Of a stretch of 64,000 nucleotides of DNA, positions 58,282 through 64,000 are shown in pieces. Each line of letters begins with the position of its first letter. Positions within the stretch are counted from its first letter, which is position 1. Made by a program: the position numbers and the translations under genes. Below the pieces are notes generated by a model. The model was not told where the DNA came from. It searched no databases and saw only the letters and a list, made by a program, of their open reading frames with translations. The DNA is taken from assembly GCA_037013495.1 (NCBI GenBank), contig CM072809.1, positions 2,976,001-3,040,000 of the forward strand, written 5' to 3'. This DNA comes from Hippophae tibetana (Eukaryota > Streptophyta > Magnoliopsida > Rosales > Elaeagnaceae).

Positions 58282-60515
58282 TCAAGTAGAAGCCTCTCCT
58301 TCCATCCTTAATCTCTTGGGGACTTTTTCTTCTTCTTGACTGCCGATGTTTCCAATCCTGCTCTCCTTGGCCTCGACTGAGCACCTCTTGTAAGGTTTAA
58401 ATCCTGTTTGACGTGTCTTAAGCTTTTCATGCAAGAGGCTTATTGTCAGACGCCCCTCATCCCCAATGTCTTCACTTCTAAATGTGTTTTTCTCTGGTTT
58501 TTGAAGGTTAGAACTACACCCCCATGTTTGTCTGTTGAGGTCCAACAGTGATGCACCTCCATTTTCCCCTACTTCCTTCTGCTTATCTTCTATAACACCT
58601 TTATTCAAATCATATGAAGGTGAAAAACTTTGGGGCAATACCTCTCTTGAGAATAGTGCTTGAAATGCCAGTCGCCCCTGAAAAAGAAAACAATGTAATA
58701 AGTGAAATTTCTGCAAGATCAAATTAGCAACAAGTCTTCTATAGATAGAGTGCCAAGATACCTCTTCTGAAACCTCCTTCCAGGAATCACTCATGTTATT
58801 GACGATTCTATTGCGACGGCTATTTGATTCGGCAGCTGGATGGTCTGTATGTTGTTCTCTTAATTCTTCCTCCACTTTATCATGCTTCTCTAGAACATCT
58901 GTCTCCACTTCACTACTGGAAGGTGTGTTAGAACCACATGAGGAACGATCCACCTGTTTTCTACTCTTCACTTTATTTGATTTCTGATTTTCAGTATCTG
59001 CCAATGCCTTCTCCATATCTGTTGTTTTTGCTACACAATCAGGTTTTGCACCCCTACTCTCCTCAGATTCTGGCAGTCGAGTAGGTGATTCAGAAGCTGT
59101 ATTTCGAGCTTGAAAAGCTTCCGAATATTCTGCATCCAGTTGATCTTTTGAGGTAGGGTCATGAGAACAATCTCCATCTTTCTTGGTTAAAGGTGCTTGA
59201 CCAATATTCACTAATGGAACTCCACTTGTGAAAGCAGGTGCACAGGTAAAAGCAGAGTGAAAAGGAGCACACACAGGGAGCAGTCCATGTGCAGCCCACC
59301 ATGCAGTTGCAGCTGCTACAGTAGCAGCAGCAATTGCTTCCATACTAAGAGTAGTGTTTATCTGCCCAGGGGTAATAACACTTTGGTTGCATGCATGAGA
59401 ATCTGGTGAAGTTTTCACATTTGCAAATGGCCAAAAGGAAGCTACAAAGCTGGCTGCAGCATGTGCTGCAGGGTTTTGCAGTAACGTAGGGACGATAAGA
59501 CTGGAAAATGTGGAGGAGATAGGAAGAAATGATTGATACCTGTCCTGATTATGGTGAATTTGGGTAAAGGGAGGATGAAAAGTTGAAAAGGTTTTATGAA
59601 CTGAAGATCTTGATGCATCTCTTTGATGTCCTATGCTAGCAGATGCATCTGGATTTGCAAACTTGTTAGGATGCCCACAAACCTCTCCTACTGGATGATT
59701 TATGGTTTCTTGGAACGTCATATTTGAGGAAGGAGTTTGATTGCATGTTCCCAAGCTCCCATCCAAAACATGCACTGGCATATGCCATGGGTAGTTCTGA
59801 GCGGCTTGCATCTCATCTGTAGGCAACCCATTGGTCGGATCATCAGTTTTCTCAGCTTGAATCAACTTCTTTAGTGAAAGGTTTAAATTTTCTGACTTTG
59901 AACCATTACTTATGCCATTAACTTGATCTGTCATCTGGTCGGAATCACCTTTCTCAAAATTCTGATTTTGTTTAAGCTTGTCATTAACATATGAGCTGTT
60001 TATTTCATCTTGAGTTGACTTTTTAATTGAAGGCGCATACTCCCTTTTAGTGTTATCGTTTCTAAGGGGCATAGGTGGAGTTATGGAACCCCTTTTGTTA
60101 GAACAAACAGAAAAACAGGGAGCTTCTTGAAGCTGGGTAAAACCTTCTGAGCAATTTTCATCTTGATTCTCTTTAGCATTGGCTATCTGTTCTTCTTCAC
60201 CAAATCTCTGAAAGAAAACGAGAAAAGCCTCAAAAGAAAGTTATTATAAGCTCAAAATTATATAAAGGAAAAGGAGAGAAGAGTAACAACCACTGAAGCT
60301 GGATCTTTCTCCAAATCAAGTACTTGTTTACAGAGTGAAGAAGACTCTGATGACAAAAGCTTTCCACCCTTTGCTCCACCTTGAGATGTTGGAGTAGTTG
60401 TACTGGTCTTTCGGGGATAAGGATAATTTGGTTTCCTTTTAGGGCGTGGTGGTGGAATATCAATGTCAAGGGCTTGTCCTACTTGAACGCCTTTGATAAG
60501 AGCCTCCTTCTCTAA
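58282..60515 (-). CDS. LHY: LHY/CCA1 circadian clock MYB-like factor, 3' exons (partial)
   Basis: Three exons are visible: 60515-60291, 60207-58762 and 58677-58282, together 688 residues of the C-terminal part. The first begins LEKEALIKGVQVGQALDIDI and continues IPPPRPKRKPNYPYPRK, the segment that directly follows the single MYB (SHAQKYF) repeat in LHY/CCA1. Further hallmarks are an alanine-rich stretch, the block GRLAFQALFSREVLPQSF, GFKPYKRCSVEAKESR, and the end KRLRMEGEAST. The donor at 60290 reads GTTGTT and is weak, so that junction is less certain. The MYB exon and start codon lie beyond the window, across an intron that holds C7. LHY is a nuclear morning-phase repressor of the plant clock, binding evening elements. 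No lesion is seen. Confidence 0.93.
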
Positions 60516-62073
60516 CTGAAAGTTGAGGGGATCTCAGTCTCCTCGAGGAGATATAAACTAAAATTAAAAGTTTAATGAAGCTAAAATAGCTTAATTATAA
60601 TGAAAGTCACATATCAGTTGTAGAACTGAAATATCTATATCCCTTGTTGAAACTCTTGTCCTTGTAAACTATTTTTTTTCTTCTTCTGGAAAACCTAAAT
60701 AGTGATGCATCATATAAGTTTAGAATCATTAACTGAAAAAATCTAGATGTTAAACTAGAACATATATTTATCCAACAGTTACAAAATCTAGTTCAACCAT
60801 CTAGCCAGACATTCAACAGTACAAACTCAGAAGAAATTCAGATAAGCATAATCTATGGATAGATTCAAATTGTAAAACCTAATACATGTCAAACTCTTAA
60901 AATCGTATGATTTGCTAAAAAGCTTATGTTATAAAATTTTGGGTTGCTAAAAAGCTTATGTTATAAAATTTTGGGAACCCTTAGGGTGCATTGTACCAGA
61001 TCACGATTAGAAATCTTAGAGCATTTAAATCACATAATCCATTGATATAAGCAGAGTCCATAATTAGATAATTGTCTGGTAAATAATTCACAATATATTC
61101 AAGGTGAGAGAAAAGTTATTCATGATCAGCATAGGAACAAGATTATGAGGAGCATTATATATTGATGGTATCTATATTAACCTAAGTTAAACCTCTGCAA
61201 GTCTAAACCTTATCACAACGAAGAAAAGGAAAGGGGAAAGGGGGGTCGAAAACAATTGAATTGAAGCTTTAAGTAGAGTGCCTTCTCAAGATTCTAGGAC
61301 CAAGGGAGATTATTTTCTAATGATAAGAACCTAAACATTCCCAAAGCAAAAACAAGAAAACAGTTTGTCACCAACTGCTAAGATTAACAATTGATATGAG
61401 TGTTATTCTATTGACATACTCATCACAATGTGAATGTTGGAGTTGGTAATAAATAAGTCTACCACTCTATCTAGCTTTGTGATGAGTCACTATAATAAAT
61501 GACATTTAAGCTTTTGTAAGTCTACATTTTGAATATGGAAACATTTAAATCAGGAGTATTATCTATTGATAGTATCTCTAGTGTTTCGATTATTATATTG
61601 TGACTAAAAAGACCAAGGAGAAGTGACACGCAATGCAATCTCCTACTATTGGGACCTATTTTAATATTGGCTACTACTCACTCTAATAAACGACACATGC
61701 ATTAGACTGGGGCATAGTTTGAATAATGAATGAAAAATACATTCTCTACACGTTTGTTGGTACTACTTTCATTTATTTATTTATAAATTATAATTAATTA
61801 TTTTCTGATAGGAGTACAGATATGGTTTCCGTTGATAAATGTCTAGACATCTCAAAGCTGAGAGTTTCAACTAAAACATTAAATCCTGATATGTGTGTAT
61901 TACGAAGTAGTAGCCGCCAATGTCTACCATATTTTATGAACACATAATCCTTATTCTTTATGGACTAGATTCAATGATCTTTCCCCTCTGAAATGCGTAC
62001 CTAGAATGTAGATGCAGAGATTAAATAGATATATCCTTATATCTACTAAAAGAGACTTTACTGATCAAGACGC
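60516..62073. other. LHY intron sequence left of C7
   Basis: No exon of the MYB repeat was recognised on the minus strand. The sequence is AT-rich, with a short perfect tandem repeat near 60914-60971 (two copies of a unit containing gctaaaaagcttatg). It should be part of a large LHY intron interrupted by C7 at 62074. Confidence 0.65.
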
Positions 62074-62740
62074 TGTTGAATTTTTCCTCTTATTTGAAGG
62101 AATCCAAGCAAAGTCCATGTGGCTTGAAAGCCCATGAAATAAGAAGGGACAATTGTGTCATTTCATTGCTTCATTAATAAACCCATTTAAGGTTTGATGT
62201 GAGTGAAATTCAGCAGAGAAAAACGAGAGCAGCAAAGCAGAAAAACTGAGCAGTTTTTCAGTTTCTATTTCTCCAGCAAGCCTTCATCAAGTGCTCCGAT
62301 GGAAGGTCATTTGTGTTCCGATTGAGCTGAAATTTTGCAGGCAGTTTCACGACTCAAGATTCTTTAATATGTACGGTGGGATTTGGATTTGACTCACCGG
62401 TTTGTGAAATTCTGATCCGTGAACAGTGATTACGAAATTAGGTTAGATCTCTACATTCTTGATAATGTTGTTGATTGTTTGCCTCTAGTTTTATCTAGAG
62501 AGAACTGTTGTACAATTGTTTCTTAATAGTGGAAGTTTTGGAGATGAGTGCCGCGGTTGTTTGCTTCCTACACCGGGAAGGTTTTTCCACGTAAATTGCT
62601 CGTGTTGATTTTGTGCATGTTTTTCATTTTGAGCTCTATTTATTTGTTTCCTAAAAGATTCATACAAAAAAAGAGAATAAGTTTAATTCCGTTGTTTAGA
62701 ACTTGATTAAGTTTGAATTATTATTGTGATTCTACTAACA
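62074..62740 (+). repeat. 5' LTR of C7
   Basis: 667 bp, closely matching both C5 LTRs. It keeps the segment that was lost from the C5 5' LTR. Confidence 0.94.
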
Positions 62741-62790
62741 AAGTGGTATCAGAGTTGTGGTTATTATTGTTGAATTTCTTGTGTTGAATA

Positions 62791-64000
62791 ATGGAAGCAA
62801 ATTTGAGTAGAACGATTACTTTGAATTATTCTAATTATCACACTTGGAAAGAAAAAATGAAAAATCTCTTTTATGTCAAACAATTTCATTTACTGGTATT
62901 TGCCTTTGAGAAGCCAGAAAAGTTGTCTGAAGAAGAATAGATTTTGTTACATCGACAAGTCTGTGGGTATATAAGGCAGTGGGTAGATGATAATGTTTTG
63001 AATCATATTAGTGGAGAAATACATGCACGGTCACTATGGAATAAGCTTGAAGAGTTGTATGCTCGGAAAACATGAAATAATAAAATGTTTCTCATAAAGC
63101 AATTGATGGCTTTAAGGTACCAAGATGGAACTCCGTTGACAGATCACTTGAATACGTTCCAAGGAATAATCAATCAGTTAACTGGAATGAGTATCAAGCT
63201 TGATGATGAGATTCAGGAGTTGTGTTTATTGGGTACGTTGCCGAACTCTTGGAAAACATTTAGAATGTCATTAAGTAACTCAGCTCCAAATGGTGTAATC
63301 AACATGAATCTGGCTAAGAGCAGTGTTTTGAATGAAGAAATGAGAAAAATCACATGGGTCTTCTCAGCAGTCAGAGATTTTGGTTACAGAAAGAAGATGA
63401 AGGAGTAAAAGCAGAGGTTTCAAGAGCAAAGAAAAAGAAAGAAGCAAGTCCAACAGGTTTTCTAATGTTGAGTGTCATCACTATTGCATAAAAGAGCACA
63501 TCAAGAAAATTGTCGATAGTTGAAACAGGATAACAAAAAGAAAGAAAAAGAACAAGAAGGTGATGTTGGCAAGGAAAATGATCGAGTTGTCACCGCTAGT
63601 TCAGAAGACTTTCTCGTTGTTTATGATGAAGATGTTGTCAATGTTACATGTCATGAGATCAGTTGGGTTATTGATAGTGAAGCCTCCATTCATGCTACGT
63701 CTCGAGAGGACTTCTTTACATCTTATATAGCAGGTGACTTTGGGACAGTGAAGTTGGGACGAGCAAAGATGTTTCTTATGATAATCTTTGCGTTTTTGGT
63801 TGTAAGGCATTTGTGCATATACCAAAATATGATAGATCTAAGCTCGATGTGAAGACACGATAGTGTATCTTTGTTGGTTATGGTCTGGATGAATTTGACT
63901 ACAGATTTTATGATCCAGTTGAGAAGAAACTGGTAAGGAGTTGTAATGTTGTGTTTATAAAAGATCAAATTATACAAGATGTTGAGAAGATAGAAAAAGG
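62791..64000 (+). pseudogene. copia gag-pol of C7, disrupted and internally deleted
   Basis: Gag starts with an ATG at 62791 and has stops at 62938 and 63073. It is otherwise recognisable, with SNYHTWKEKM, a SLWNKLEELYA block and NSAPNGVINMNLAKSSVL. The knuckle region near 63460-63500 is decayed. The protease active site reads DSEAS where DSGAS is expected. At about 63757 the sequence jumps from the GDFGTVKL block after protease to the C-terminal integrase block (SYDNLCVFGCKAF-like). Compared with C5, roughly 950 bp of integrase are missing. The rest continues past the window. Confidence 0.92.

Larger units (their letters stand above)
62074..64000 (+). mobile_element. Ty1/copia element C7, 5' part (right edge truncated), same family as C5
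   Basis: The 5' LTR lies at 62074-62740 (TGTTGAATTTTTCC start, ACTAACA end), with a primer site TGGTATCAGAG from 62744, then gag and a pol with a large internal deletion. The left flanking pentamer is gacgc; the right flank is outside the window. C7 is oriented opposite to LHY and lies in its intron. Confidence 0.94.

Overview
This is a window of an AT-rich plant nuclear genome, almost certainly a eudicot. The genes have introns with plant-type splice sites. The products are plant proteins: an LHY/CCA1 clock factor, a NGATHA-type B3 factor, a wall-associated-kinase-like receptor and a cytosolic inorganic pyrophosphatase. The intergenic space is filled with Ty1/copia retrotransposons. The species cannot be named from the sequence.

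Six host loci were recognised. From left to right they are: a broken TCF25-like gene (minus, 953-2042), a DUF1295 membrane protein (plus, 5636-6848), a NGATHA-like B3 repressor (minus, 20042-21160), a soluble inorganic pyrophosphatase with eight coding exons (minus, 41848-44821), a receptor-like pseudokinase (minus, 46849-49650), and the 3' part of LHY/CCA1 (minus, 58282-60515, continuing past the right edge). As I remember the Arabidopsis map, this is the order of At2g46900, At2g46890, At2g46870 (NGA1), At2g46860 (PPA3), At2g46850 and At2g46830 (CCA1). The window therefore looks like a conserved syntenic block inflated by transposons. The genes are not an operon or pathway; only their order is conserved.

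Seven copia-type copies or fragments cover roughly 27 kb, about 42 percent of the window. They are: C1 (1-952, truncated by the window edge, its LTR ending inside the TCF25 remnant); C2 (10250-15495, complete, with an open 1358-codon gag-pol and a perfect target-site duplication); C3 (22300-28840, decayed and interrupted by a 1574-bp solo LTR); C4 (31455-34065, 5'-truncated); C5 (35971-41003, decayed, with target-site duplication); C6 (52732-57636, decayed); and C7 (62074 to the right edge, same family as C5, inside an LHY intron). There is also a 345-bp TRIM-like element (16943-17287) with a perfect target-site duplication and a related single LTR at 29100-29217. An AT-rich segment of about 1.5 kb near 17.4-18.9 kb is duplicated at 30.7-35.1 kb, and the second copy was later hit by C4.

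The remaining intergenic sequence (2.1-5.5, 6.9-9.9, 15.8-20.0, 49.8-52.7 and 60.5-62.0 kb) is AT-rich and shows no gene I can support. I found no tRNA, rRNA or CRISPR. The most notable observations are the intact C2 element with a W-box-like cluster in its leader, six CACGTG palindromes in a GC-richer island of the solo LTR, a stop-free hydrophobic 102-nt intron in the NGATHA gene, decay of TCF25 by three separate lesions, and the catalytic losses in the receptor kinase.
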